This document shows positions 43,189 to 51,288 of a DNA stretch of 64,000 nucleotides, one piece after another (position 1 is the first letter of the stretch; each line of letters begins with the position of its first letter). The stretch spans positions 24,137 to 88,136 of the forward strand of contig JAEYQK010000081.1 of NCBI GenBank assembly GCA_023410055.1, read 5' to 3'. Both the position numbers and the translations under genes were made by a program. This DNA comes from Acidobacteriota bacterium. GTDB lineage: Bacteria; Acidobacteriota; Terriglobia; Terriglobales; Acidobacteriaceae. Under the pieces are notes generated by a model. The model was not told where the DNA came from. It made no database searches and saw only the letters and a list, made by a program, of their open reading frames with translations.

Positions 43189-43884
43189 TCAGGCCGCTTC
43201 AGTTGCGGCTTCCGCCACCTTGCGAAGACAACTGAGGTGATCAAGGAACGGGCCCATTGACTGGCTTGCAAGCACAATCGATCCCTTGCGTGAGCCGGAT
43301 TCGTGACAACCGGGCCTGCTCGGGAAGTAGCAGGAGATTCTCACGTCCCTGTGAAATGGGAAGTCACGCAAGCTCAGCTGCTTGCCGGGGCCGTAATCGT
43401 CAAACTTGTACCCGCCATCTCCAGCAACGGCAAAGTCGTCGATCATAATGACGAAGTTGGAGAAACTCGACACGATGAATTCCGTTTCTTCAGCGAGGGG
43501 CAGGTCGTCCTCCCAATGCGCGTCGAGATAGAAGAATACGCGCGAGTCTTTGGGCATCGACAAAGAATGCAGGAACGTACGAGTATCGGCAAGATGCTGG
43601 CGCACTTTCGACAGCCTGCGCAGGCGGCGACGTGAATACCCGTAGAACCTCGAGCTGCATTCTGTCGTGTAAATGGGAACGCCGGTATTCTGCGCGAAAA
43701 AGAGGGTGGTTGTACCGCAAAAGGTGCCCGTTTCGACTATGTAGTCGAACTCGCACGAGCGGTACAGGTCGATGAAGATGTTCTGGCGGAAGTACTGGCC
43801 GTTGAACGGACCGCCCCACCAGTCGCACTTCTCCGGTCGCAGATGATATTCGATTGCGCCCAAAACGCTGGAAAAAGTCGGCAT
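43189..43884 (-). CDS. Methyltransferase-like protein (class I SAM fold)
   Basis: 231 residues from the ATG at 43884, preceded by GAAGGGTGAG; the longer frame to 43995 lacks support. The segment FDYIVETGTFCGTTTLFFAQ matches motif I (E-x-G-T-x-x-G-T) of a SAM-binding Rossmann fold. It is followed by YTTECSSRFYGYSR, the acidic end of the next strand, FFYLDAHWEDDLPL (DAHW as in cephalosporin-hydroxylase and TylF-like methyltransferases) and FVIMIDDFAV. Substrate unknown. Transcribed toward the DAHP synthase leader, with no terminator seen before that promoter, so some read-through is possible. Confidence 0.6.
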   Translation of the reverse strand: MPTFSSVLGAIEYHLRPEKCDWWGGPFNGQYFRQNIFIDLYRSCEFDYIVETGTFCGTTTLFFAQNTGVPIYTTECSSRFYGYSRRRLRRLSKVRQHLADTRTFLHSLSMPKDSRVFFYLDAHWEDDLPLAEETEFIVSSFSNFVIMIDDFAVAGDGGYKFDDYGPGKQLSLRDFPFHRDVRISCYFPSRPGCHESGSRKGSIVLASQSMGPFLDHLSCLRKVAEAATEAA

Positions 43885-44013
43885 CTCACCCTTCGCGAGC
43901 AAAAGTCCTTCCAGCACGAAAGATGCAGAGCAGTTACACGGTGATGTAAGCTGCATCCGACAACTCGGGCTGAATCCTTGCGAAGGCTCAAGCAACGAGC
44001 ACTGAAAGCGACT

Positions 44014-44041
44014 AGGGCGGCCAACGAGGGCCGCCCTTTTT
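44014..44041. terminator. Strong hairpin downstream of alkaline phosphatase
   Basis: AGGGCGGCC pairs with GGCCGCCCT around a six-base loop. A TTTT run follows on the plus strand, but the minus strand, where the phosphatase ends, has no T-tract. It may act as an mRNA 3' end stabiliser or a plus-strand block. Confidence 0.5.
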
Positions 44042-44062
44042 ACTTGTTCCAGCTCAACCCAA

Positions 44063-45214
44063 TCAGTCGAGCGCCGACTTCACGAACCGATAGACTTCGG
44101 TGTTCTGCACACCTCGCGCGAGCCGTTCGGTGCCGGGCCCCTGGCTCCAAAAGACGACGTCGCCGCCGGTGTGACCCTTCGTGTTCCAGCCAGGAGCGAA
44201 CGCGCCCAGTTTCGGCTGGTTTTCATCACCGACAAGAACAAAGCCGCCGGTCTCGTGATCCGGCGTGACGATCAGCAACGTCTCGCGCTTCCGCTTCGGA
44301 TCGGCATTGATCCAGTCGAGCACGGCTTTCACCGTCTCGTCGAACGCGAGCATCTCGCCCGCCTGATAATCGGCGTTGTTTGCGTGATTGCCCCAATCCA
44401 CCTGCGAACCCTCGATCAGTAAAAAGAAGCCCTTGGGATTCTTTTCGACCATGCTCAATGCCGCACGCGCCATCTCCGGCAGGCGAGGTTCTGTCGTGTC
44501 GCTCTTCCGTTCGAACTCGGGCGTCAGGCCGCCGTTGGCAAAGAGCCCAAGCACCTGCTTTGATCGAGACTCTGTTGCGCTCTTCAATTCTGCAGCCGAG
44601 CGCACGACCGTGTAATTGGCCGACTTCGCCGCGCTGATGAAATCGCCCGAGGTGCCGCACGGATCAGGCTTCGTTGTCGCGAACATCGAGACGCCGCCGC
44701 CCAGCATCACGTCAGGCCGCGTGACCTCGACGAACTGACGCGCGATCTCAGCCTGGCACTTGCGCGACTTCACATGGGCCCCGAATGCCGCCGGCGTTGC
44801 GTCCGTCAATTGAGATGTGACAACCAACCCCGTCGCACGCCCACGCTTTTTCGCCAGCTCCAGCAAGCTCGCGTTGTGCGGAGTCCCGTTCGTATGGAGG
44901 CAGACTTCGCCGTTATCAAATTTCTCACCGCAGGCATAAGCAGAAGCCGCCGCAGCCGAGTCGGTCACCGTATTGTTTGCCGAGTACGTGCGAACGTAGC
45001 CCACGTGATCCAGCGTTTCGAGCGCGAGCGGTGCTCCCGCAATTCCGTTCTTCTTTATTCGTGCCGCCGTAACGTCAAACAGCCCCATACCATCCGGGAC
45101 CATGATGATCACGTTTTTCGCCGTTGTTTTCTTCGAGGACTGGGCCGAAACACTAAGCCCCGCCAACACAATGATCGTTAACAACCCTGCCGCAACAAGA
45201 GCCTTCATTTTCAT
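44063..45214 (-). CDS. Secreted alkaline phosphatase (PhoA family)
   Basis: 383 residues from the ATG at 45214, with GGAGA six bases upstream; an in-frame ATG follows two codons later. A signal peptide ends near SVSAQ at 25. Family residues: metal-ligand Asp41 in VPDGMG, catalytic Ser86 in TVTDSAAAASAYACG, LIEGSQVDWGNHAN with metal ligands, TPDHETGGF, and the late GHTGGDV histidine. All the zinc and nucleophile positions appear present, so it should hydrolyse phosphomonoesters in the periplasm. It lies downstream of thrS with a terminator between, so it is a separate unit. No Pho-box was identified. Confidence 0.92.
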   Translation of the reverse strand: MKMKALVAAGLLTIIVLAGLSVSAQSSKKTTAKNVIIMVPDGMGLFDVTAARIKKNGIAGAPLALETLDHVGYVRTYSANNTVTDSAAAASAYACGEKFDNGEVCLHTNGTPHNASLLELAKKRGRATGLVVTSQLTDATPAAFGAHVKSRKCQAEIARQFVEVTRPDVMLGGGVSMFATTKPDPCGTSGDFISAAKSANYTVVRSAAELKSATESRSKQVLGLFANGGLTPEFERKSDTTEPRLPEMARAALSMVEKNPKGFFLLIEGSQVDWGNHANNADYQAGEMLAFDETVKAVLDWINADPKRKRETLLIVTPDHETGGFVLVGDENQPKLGAFAPGWNTKGHTGGDVVFWSQGPGTERLARGVQNTEVYRFVKSALD

Positions 45215-45344
45215 TTGGGTCTCCAAAAAAAGTCCTACAGACAACAATTGCTCGTACATACAGCTTTGGCAGACTTCATGAGAAGTGCGCGGGGACTATG
45301 TGAGCGTCCCTGTCATTCCATGCTGCCGCCGCAAGCTAAGTGCG

Positions 45345-45379
45345 AATAAAGGGCGGCCTCATCAGCCGCCCTCTTTTTT
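45345..45379. terminator. Terminator between thrS and alkaline phosphatase genes
   Basis: GGGCGGC, loop CTCATCA, GCCGCCC. The plus side runs into TCTTTTTT, and the minus side, on which thrS ends, gives TTTATT. Confidence 0.7.
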
Positions 45380-45411
45380 GATCCGTGCACATCCGTGTCA
45401 ATCCGTGGCGA
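45379..45411. repeat. Short triple ATCCGTG repeat
   Basis: ATCCGTG occurs three times within 33 bases, spaced by 3-4 bases, just past the thrS stop (45420). No role is assigned. Confidence 0.5.
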
Positions 45412-45419
45412 AGAGGTCT

Positions 45420-47429
45420 TTACTCCAGCCCCGGCGTCTTCTCTTTGTCCAGCTTCGTCACTCGCGCCAGGAATTCCGCAAACGGAACCGTCTGCGTCTT
45501 TTCGCTGCCGCGAGTGCGGACGTTAACGGCGTTCGCTTCGGCTTCCTTATCGCCCATCACGAGAATGAACGGAACCTTCTGCATCGCGTGCTCGCGGATT
45601 TTCGCGTTCATCTTCTCGTTCCGCGAGTCGACTTCCACGCGAATGCCTGCGGCCTTGAGTTGATCGGCAATCTTCGTCGCGTACTCGACGTGGCGCTCTG
45701 CGATCGGAACCAACGCAACCTGCACCGGAGACAGCCAGACCGGGAACGCGCCCGCATAGTGCTCGATCAGCACGCCGAAGAAGCGTTCGACCGAGCCGAA
45801 CAGTGCGCGGTGAACCATCAAAGGCTGATGCCGCTGGCCGTCTTCGCCGACGTATTCGAGTTCAAAACGCGCCGGCAGGTTGAAGTCGAACTGCACGGTC
45901 GAAAGCTGCCAAAGGCGTCCGATGGCATCGACGAGTTTGACGTCAATCTTAGGCCCATAAAAAGCGGCTTCGCCCGGCATCGTCTTGTACTCGATGTTGC
46001 GGCGCTTGAGCACATTCTCGAGCGACGCCGTGGCCTGCTGCCAGAGTTCGTCGCTGCCGACAAAGCTCTCCCGCTGCGCCGGATCCATCGTCGAAAGCTC
46101 AACCTGGAATTTCTCGAAGCCGAAATCGCGCAGCACTTCGAGTGCGAAATCGAGACAACCCTCAACCTCGGACTCGATCTGCTCCGGCGTGCAGAAGATG
46201 TGGGCGTCGTCCTGGGTAAAGCCGCGCACGCGCATCAGGCCGTGCATTACGCCCGAACGCTCGTAGCGGTAGACCGTACCGAGTTCGCCCAGTCGCACCG
46301 GAAGATCGCGATACGACTTAAGGGAATCGCGATAGATCAGGATGTGGCCCGGGCAATTCATCGGCTTCAGCCGGTACTCGGCGTCGTCGAGTTCCATGGG
46401 CGAGAAGAAGTTCTGTGAGTAAAATCCCTCGTGACCCGAGGTATAGAACAACTGGCGGCGCGCAACGTGCGGCGTATACACAAGCGAATACCCATGCTTC
46501 AGGTACTGCTCGCGCATCCAGTCTTCCATGATCTTGCGGATCAGGCCGCCCTTCGGATGCCAGAAGATGAGACCCGGTCCAGCAATTTCCTGAATCGAGA
46601 ACAGATCAAGCTGCTTGCCCAGTGCGCGATGGTCGCGCTTCTTCGCCTCTTCCATCTGGTGCATGTACTCGTCCAGCTCTTTCTTCGAGTAGAACGAAGT
46701 GCCGTAAATCCGCTGGAGCTGCGGGTTCTTCTCGTCGCCGAGCCAATACGCACCGGCGATGTTCATCAGCTTGAAGGCCTTCACTCGCCCGGTCGAAGGA
46801 ATATGCGGGCCGCGACAGAAGTCGACGAACTTGCCGGTCTTGTATAAAGAGACTTCGTCGCCGGGCTTCGTGAACTCCTCGATGAAGTGGCACTTCATGA
46901 AATCGCCTTCGCCCTTATACTTCTCCAGCGCCTGCTCGCGCGAAAGAAAATCCTGCGCGTAAGGGATGTCCGCCTGCTGAAGTTCGGCCATCTTCTTCTC
47001 GATCTTCTCAAGATCTTCAGGCGTAAACGGCGTCGGACGATAGAAGTCGTAGAAGAATCCGCTCTCGGTTGCCGGACCGTGACCCAGCTTCGTCTCCGGG
47101 AACAGTTCCACCACAGCGGCCGCCATCAAGTGCGCAGACGAATGCCGGAATACTTCCAGCGACTCGGGATCTTTCTCGGTCAGAATGCGCAGCGAGACGT
47201 CTTCGCGCAGTGGGCGCGTCAGATCGACAAGCTTGGCATTCGGATCGCCATGACCGCCACAGCAAGACGTGACAGGTGCGTCACCATCCGCCAGCGGCTT
47301 GGCTTCCGCTACCAACGCGGCACTGGCCAGGCGCGGACTAATTGACTTCGCTACATCCAGCGCGGTCGTACCCTGCGGATACTCCTTCACGCTGCCATCG
47401 GGGAGCTTTACTTTGATTATTTCCGGCAT
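45420..47429 (-). CDS. thrS: Threonine--tRNA ligase
   Basis: 669 residues. TGS domain at about 1-85 with an unusual insert (DAPVTSCCGGHGD) at about 50-62. Second additional (editing) domain with HSSAH at 96-100 and CHFIEEF. Class II core with motif 2-type MRVRGFTQDDAH and zinc ligand Cys359 in MNCPGH. Motif 3 HRALFGSVERF, and the anticodon-binding domain at the C-terminus. The editing HxxxH and its partner Cys180 are intact. It charges tRNA-Thr and deacylates Ser-tRNA-Thr. The leader carries a strong stem-loop (47462-47491) that may be an autoregulatory operator. Confidence 0.96.
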   Translation of the reverse strand: MPEIIKVKLPDGSVKEYPQGTTALDVAKSISPRLASAALVAEAKPLADGDAPVTSCCGGHGDPNAKLVDLTRPLREDVSLRILTEKDPESLEVFRHSSAHLMAAAVVELFPETKLGHGPATESGFFYDFYRPTPFTPEDLEKIEKKMAELQQADIPYAQDFLSREQALEKYKGEGDFMKCHFIEEFTKPGDEVSLYKTGKFVDFCRGPHIPSTGRVKAFKLMNIAGAYWLGDEKNPQLQRIYGTSFYSKKELDEYMHQMEEAKKRDHRALGKQLDLFSIQEIAGPGLIFWHPKGGLIRKIMEDWMREQYLKHGYSLVYTPHVARRQLFYTSGHEGFYSQNFFSPMELDDAEYRLKPMNCPGHILIYRDSLKSYRDLPVRLGELGTVYRYERSGVMHGLMRVRGFTQDDAHIFCTPEQIESEVEGCLDFALEVLRDFGFEKFQVELSTMDPAQRESFVGSDELWQQATASLENVLKRRNIEYKTMPGEAAFYGPKIDVKLVDAIGRLWQLSTVQFDFNLPARFELEYVGEDGQRHQPLMVHRALFGSVERFFGVLIEHYAGAFPVWLSPVQVALVPIAERHVEYATKIADQLKAAGIRVEVDSRNEKMNAKIREHAMQKVPFILVMGDKEAEANAVNVRTRGSEKTQTVPFAEFLARVTKLDKEKTPGLE

Positions 47430-47461
47430 GAAAAGAAACTCACAGCGCGAGGTGTCGCGCC

Positions 47462-47491
47462 TTCTTTGAAGACTACATGTGTCTCAAAGAA
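47462..47491 (-). promoter_or_regulatory. Stem-loop in the thrS mRNA leader
   Basis: On the minus strand TTCTTTGAGAC pairs with GTCTTCAAAGAA: eleven pairs with one bulged base, and a seven-base loop ACATGTA. It lies 33-62 bases before the thrS ATG. The loop contains TGT (UGU in RNA), the sequence of one tRNA-Thr anticodon, though shifted one position from the true anticodon location in a seven-base loop. Confidence 0.55.
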
Positions 47492-47564
47492 TTGAGTTTA
47501 GCACGCTGCGAGAGGCAGTTGTATTTTGAATAGCGCGATCATCCGATCACCGATGGCCTAATTC

Positions 47565-47870
47565 TTACGCGGCTCGCTTCCACTCAGCGTAGTCGGCCTT
47601 CATACGACGATAATGCCTGACTTCGTTTATGAGCGTCACGACGAAGCCGATCACCATGGCCACCATCGCTGTCGGGAAAGCAATGTGCCGATAAGCCAGG
47701 CTCACGTCGCTGACGCCGCCCTTGATCATGCCTACCAGCATGATGCCGGCAATGCCAAGAAAAAGCGCCACGGCAAAGCAGAGCGCCGTGATTACAACGG
47801 TGATCACAACGATTCGAACGGCCACCATGGCCTTGTTCGGTTTGCGGACGGAGACGGTGTGAAGTGCCAT
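47565..47870 (-). CDS. Small inner-membrane protein
   Basis: 101 residues with two long hydrophobic segments (about 15-50 and 65-83), a short basic N-terminus and a charged C-terminal tail (NEVRHYRRMKADYAEWKRAA). No family recognised. It is transcribed toward thrS with 135 bases between, but no terminator was seen, so cotranscription is possible. Confidence 0.55.
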   Translation of the reverse strand: MALHTVSVRKPNKAMVAVRIVVITVVITALCFAVALFLGIAGIMLVGMIKGGVSDVSLAYRHIAFPTAMVAMVIGFVVTLINEVRHYRRMKADYAEWKRAA

Positions 47871-47943
47871 AAGAACGCTCGCACCATTGGATTCCGTCTC
47901 CGCCTACTTTGGTTTCATGTTTGTTTCCGAGAGGGTACGAGAG

Positions 47944-47975
47944 GGTGCCCCATCCTTCGCGCAGCGAAGGGTGGG
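47944..47975. repeat. Dispersed palindrome, family B copy 1
   Basis: GGTGCCCCATCCTTCGC, three-base loop, GCGAAGGGTGGG. A near copy lies at 63792-63828. It sits just past the pirin stop codon. Confidence 0.65.
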
Positions 47976-47982
47976 TCTTGTC

Positions 47983-48888
47983 TCACCGATGCTTGATGAA
48001 CGTGCCTTCCTGGAGCTCGATCATGGCCTGCTTCAACTGCCCCTGCGAGTTCATCACGATCGGCCCGTACCACGCGACAGGCTCTTCGATCGGCTTGCCC
48101 GAAACCAGCAGGAACCGAATTCCTTCCTCTCCGGCCTGCACCACGATCTCATCACCCCGGTCGAAGAGCACAAGCGAGTGATTCCGTGCATCGTAAACCG
48201 GCGTCGCTTCCGGCTTCTCCGTGTGCTCGGTAAGCACCGCACGCGGCTCCGAAGCGTCGCGGAACGTGCCCGACCCGGCGAACACATAGGCGAAAGCCGT
48301 CCGATCGGTCTCGACCTTCAGCCGTTTGCGCTTACCCGGCGCAACACTCACGTCGATATAGTTCGGATCAGCCGCAACGCCCTCGACCGGACCTCTCTTC
48401 CCCCAGAACTCGCCGCAGATCACGCGGACGTGCGTGCCGTCGTCGTCCGTGATCTCGGGAATCGCGCTCGACGGTATGTCCTGGTAGCGCGGGTCCGTCA
48501 TCTTTAACGCCGCTGGCAGATTGGCCCAAAGCTGGAAGCCGTGCATGCGCCCCACGGCATCGCCCTTCGGCATCTCCTGATGCAGGATGCCGCTGCCTGC
48601 GGTCATCCACTGAACGTCGCCGGCCGTCATCTTGCCCTTGTTGCCAAGACTGTCGCCATGCTCGACCGATCCCGCCAGTACATACGTGATCGTCTCGATC
48701 CCCCGATGCGGATGCCACGGAAATCCCTTCAGGTAGTCCTCCGGATTCTCGTTGCGAAAATCGTCCAGCAACAGAAACGGATCGAACTCCTTTGTCTTCC
48801 CGAATCCAAACGCGCGCTGGAGTTTTACTCCCGCGCCTTCCAACGTTGGCTTGGTCTGAATGATCTCTCTTACCGGTCGAAGCGACAT
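47983..48888 (-). CDS. Pirin family protein
   Basis: 301 residues with AGGAGG before the ATG. The double-cupin pirin fold shows the metal motif HPHRGIETITYVL at about 58-70 and SGILHQEMP at about 100-108, giving the three His and one Glu of an Fe-binding site. The second cupin is in the C-terminal half (YVFAGSGTF). Bacterial pirins include quercetinase-like dioxygenases and redox sensors; which one applies here cannot be told. A palindromic ACAACA-GA-TGTTGT lies 35-50 bases upstream. Confidence 0.9.
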   Translation of the reverse strand: MSLRPVREIIQTKPTLEGAGVKLQRAFGFGKTKEFDPFLLLDDFRNENPEDYLKGFPWHPHRGIETITYVLAGSVEHGDSLGNKGKMTAGDVQWMTAGSGILHQEMPKGDAVGRMHGFQLWANLPAALKMTDPRYQDIPSSAIPEITDDDGTHVRVICGEFWGKRGPVEGVAADPNYIDVSVAPGKRKRLKVETDRTAFAYVFAGSGTFRDASEPRAVLTEHTEKPEATPVYDARNHSLVLFDRGDEIVVQAGEEGIRFLLVSGKPIEEPVAWYGPIVMNSQGQLKQAMIELQEGTFIKHR

Positions 48889-49258
48889 GTGACCCTCCTA
48901 CTGGCCCGCACAAACTATCTGTTACAACAGATGTTGTTTACACGGAAAAGATTCATGGCGAGTCTGGAAGCGCCGCCATCGCGGCGGCTGTTGTTGGCGG
49001 CATCTTGCCGCCATGCGTGGAGTGGTGGGGAAAATCCAGGCCGTCCAGTGCTGCTCCCGACCATTTGAGCGTTCTCAACGCCCGACATCACGCAATAAGC
49101 GTGAACTCTCTCTGATCAGGCTTCAGAACTGCGCTGCGTCCGAAGCCGCCAGGCGATCGCGCCGAGAAAAGTAATTGCCGTCGGAAGCCATACCCAGCGG
49201 ATCTCGCTCCACATCACCACCACGCCACGCGCGGAAAAGAACCTGCGCAGTCCAAGCC
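48889..49258. other. 370-base intergenic region upstream of pirin
   Basis: It contains an inverted repeat ACAACA-GA-TGTTGT at 48924-48937, a plausible regulator site for the pirin gene. Two GC-rich hairpins GCCGCC/GGCGGC follow at 48972-48988 and 48996-49012. A possible minus-strand ORF of 32 codons at 49116-49217 (VWLPTAITFLGAIAWRLRTQ) could be a one-helix peptide, but it has no ribosome binding site and I did not call it. Confidence 0.4.
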
Positions 49259-49945
49259 CTATTGAGCGTGTCGTAGAGTCGTTGGAGGGACACTTGCGTT
49301 CCACTCATTCTGCAACAGCGAACTCTGTTTCCCCGACTTGTCCGTCAGGGTCACCCGATCAATCCGCTCCAAGTACGGAGTACCGATCACAATAGTGTTG
49401 CCGTCGTCGAGATGCCACACAAAACAGAACAACCCACTGCACGGATCTTCGCCGGGACGGCCACATGCCTGAACTACTTGGTGCACCGACGTTCTGTGGG
49501 AGAAAGCTCGAAAACAATCTGCACTCTTTGTTTTCTGAGGCGCGTTTGGAAACATTTGTTCCATTGGCTGGCGAGCATTCCAACTCCTTTGAGCGTCCCT
49601 TGCGCACTCATTGAAAACATCGTGGCCGAAATGTTTGTTAACGGCTGCTGTGCTTACCGCGTTGTAGCCCTCTACGTAGGAAATCAGACCCGGTGAAATG
49701 GTACAGCCCGCAACAGCTATGCAATCCACCCTGTAGCGTCTCTTCAACAATTCCCGGTATTCGGGGAGCCATTCCACCGGCAGACCATAGGTCAGCTGGC
49801 GGTAATGTCCGCGTGCGATGTCGTAGTGCGCCGCCAGCCTCCCCCGAATCGGGGCAGCCCACACCCAAGCGGCGATGAGGAGGACCGCAAAGGCGATTCC
49901 CGCCAGCACCGCTGCAATCTTGTGTTTCCTAAAGAAAGCCACCAT
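49259..49945 (-). CDS. Membrane-anchored hypothetical protein
   Basis: 228 residues. One N-terminal membrane helix (AAVLAGIAFAVLLIAAWVWA at about 12-31) is followed by a periplasmic region with ten Cys, a spacing that suggests disulfides (for example CIAVAGC, CGRPGEDPC and SGLFCFVW). Weak beta-strand pattern toward the C-terminus. Family not recognised. Divergent from the TonB-C gene at 50038, sharing a 92-base promoter region. Confidence 0.55.
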   Translation of the reverse strand: MVAFFRKHKIAAVLAGIAFAVLLIAAWVWAAPIRGRLAAHYDIARGHYRQLTYGLPVEWLPEYRELLKRRYRVDCIAVAGCTISPGLISYVEGYNAVSTAAVNKHFGHDVFNECARDAQRSWNARQPMEQMFPNAPQKTKSADCFRAFSHRTSVHQVVQACGRPGEDPCSGLFCFVWHLDDGNTIVIGTPYLERIDRVTLTDKSGKQSSLLQNEWNASVPPTTLRHAQ

Positions 49946-50037
49946 CGTAGTCTCGTCTCAGTCCGGGACAACGATTGTGCTACGATGGGCGGCGAATTTC
50001 CAGAGAAACAGAACTGGGCTGCTAAAGGAGCGTCGCC

Positions 50038-51285
50038 GTGAAGACTCTGATTGCATTAGGAACCTCAATAGCGCTGTTAGTCGCAGTCGGGTTGGTTTCC
50101 GCGAAACTTGCTGCGTCGGACTATGCTCAGCCACCCGTCGTGCAGGGCACTCTCGTTGCTCCGGGGAGCACGCCCTTCCACCTGAAAGCGACCATCGCAG
50201 CTCAAGGCGAGCCAAATAAGGGTGAGATCGAGATTTATTGGATGGCGCCTGATAAGTGGCGCCGAACCATCACGACTGAAGAATTCTCTCAGACAGTAGT
50301 CGTCAATGGCGATCGGATTTCCGAACAGGACTCAGAAGATTATTTTCCGCTCTGGTTGCAAACACTGGCCAATGCCATGGTGGATCCAGAGAAGATACTC
50401 AGCGCCTTCAGACAAGGCGATCATGCATACACGAAGGCGAACGGTGCCTCCAGTGAATCAGGGCGTACATGTTTCGGCCCTAGTGTCTGTGGAATGGGTC
50501 CGTTTGGGCTGCAAGAGACAGTGGAGACTGCCGGACACTCGGTTACATTCATGGAATATCGAGACTTTGATGGGAAGAGGATTGCGCATTTGTTGTCCCA
50601 CCGGATCGATCCCGGCTACTCAGTAACAGCAAAAATAGTTGAACTTAAAGAGTTGAAGCATCCAGATGCGAGCCTCTTTCAAGTACCTGAATCAAAGCAA
50701 GGCGATGGTCGGCTTCTGCAGAGCATAGCGGTGTCCGAAGAAGATTTCCGCAAGAACGCGAGTGAAAGCTCGGAGATCATATGGCCTCAGGTGCTAGATG
50801 GAGCTACGACCGGCCCTGCGAGTTTTTATGTGTCGGTCGATTGTACCGGACGTGTTCGCGAGGTCTTGCCGATCGCAACTGCGAACGAGCGCTCGAACGA
50901 GTCGGCGATCAGTCAGATCATGAAATGGAAATTCAAGCCGTTCGTCAAAGACGGCAAACCTGTGCAAGCCGAGTCGATTTTGAGCTTCACTCTCAACACG
51001 CGTGCGTACGGACCTGCTGGGCCGCTAAAGGACGCGGAAGTCCGCAAGCTGGTGACGAATGCCGTCGAACCGACTGTTGCGCCGGGCACGGTTCCCGCCG
51101 GTACGACAAAGACACTACGGATTGCGGTGGATTTTGAAGGCAACGTTTACGAAGTGATTGCCGCTGATGGTCCCCCCGCGCTGACGAGTGTGTGCCGCAA
51201 GGCAATGGCGCAATGGCACTTCAGCCCCTACATGGAAAATGGTCAGCCGCGGCCGTATCGAGCCGAGGTCGTGTTCAAGTTCTGA
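50038..51285 (+). CDS. Exported protein with two TonB-C-like domains
   Basis: 415 residues, GTG start with AAGGAG seven bases upstream. A signal peptide (about 1-25) leads to an N-terminal domain of about 200 residues reminiscent of outer-membrane lipoprotein-sorting folds (IEIYWMAPDKWRRTITTEEF). Two consecutive TonB_C-like repeats follow, at about 255-325 (SFYVSVDCTGRVREVLPIAT, AISQIMKWKFKPFV) and about 345-415 (LRIAVDFEGNVYEVIAADGP, CRKAMAQWHFSPYM). Doubling of TonB_C without a membrane anchor is unusual for an energy transducer, so a soluble or binding role is more likely. Confidence 0.75.
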   Translation: MKTLIALGTSIALLVAVGLVSAKLAASDYAQPPVVQGTLVAPGSTPFHLKATIAAQGEPNKGEIEIYWMAPDKWRRTITTEEFSQTVVVNGDRISEQDSEDYFPLWLQTLANAMVDPEKILSAFRQGDHAYTKANGASSESGRTCFGPSVCGMGPFGLQETVETAGHSVTFMEYRDFDGKRIAHLLSHRIDPGYSVTAKIVELKELKHPDASLFQVPESKQGDGRLLQSIAVSEEDFRKNASESSEIIWPQVLDGATTGPASFYVSVDCTGRVREVLPIATANERSNESAISQIMKWKFKPFVKDGKPVQAESILSFTLNTRAYGPAGPLKDAEVRKLVTNAVEPTVAPGTVPAGTTKTLRIAVDFEGNVYEVIAADGPPALTSVCRKAMAQWHFSPYMENGQPRPYRAEVVFKF

Positions 51286-51288
51286 TGT

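Noticed and set aside
49123..49308. Minus-strand ORFs of 61 and 62 codons after the membrane protein gene
   Set aside because: They overlap each other and the upstream gene. Only a short possible one-helix segment is protein-like, with no ribosome binding site.
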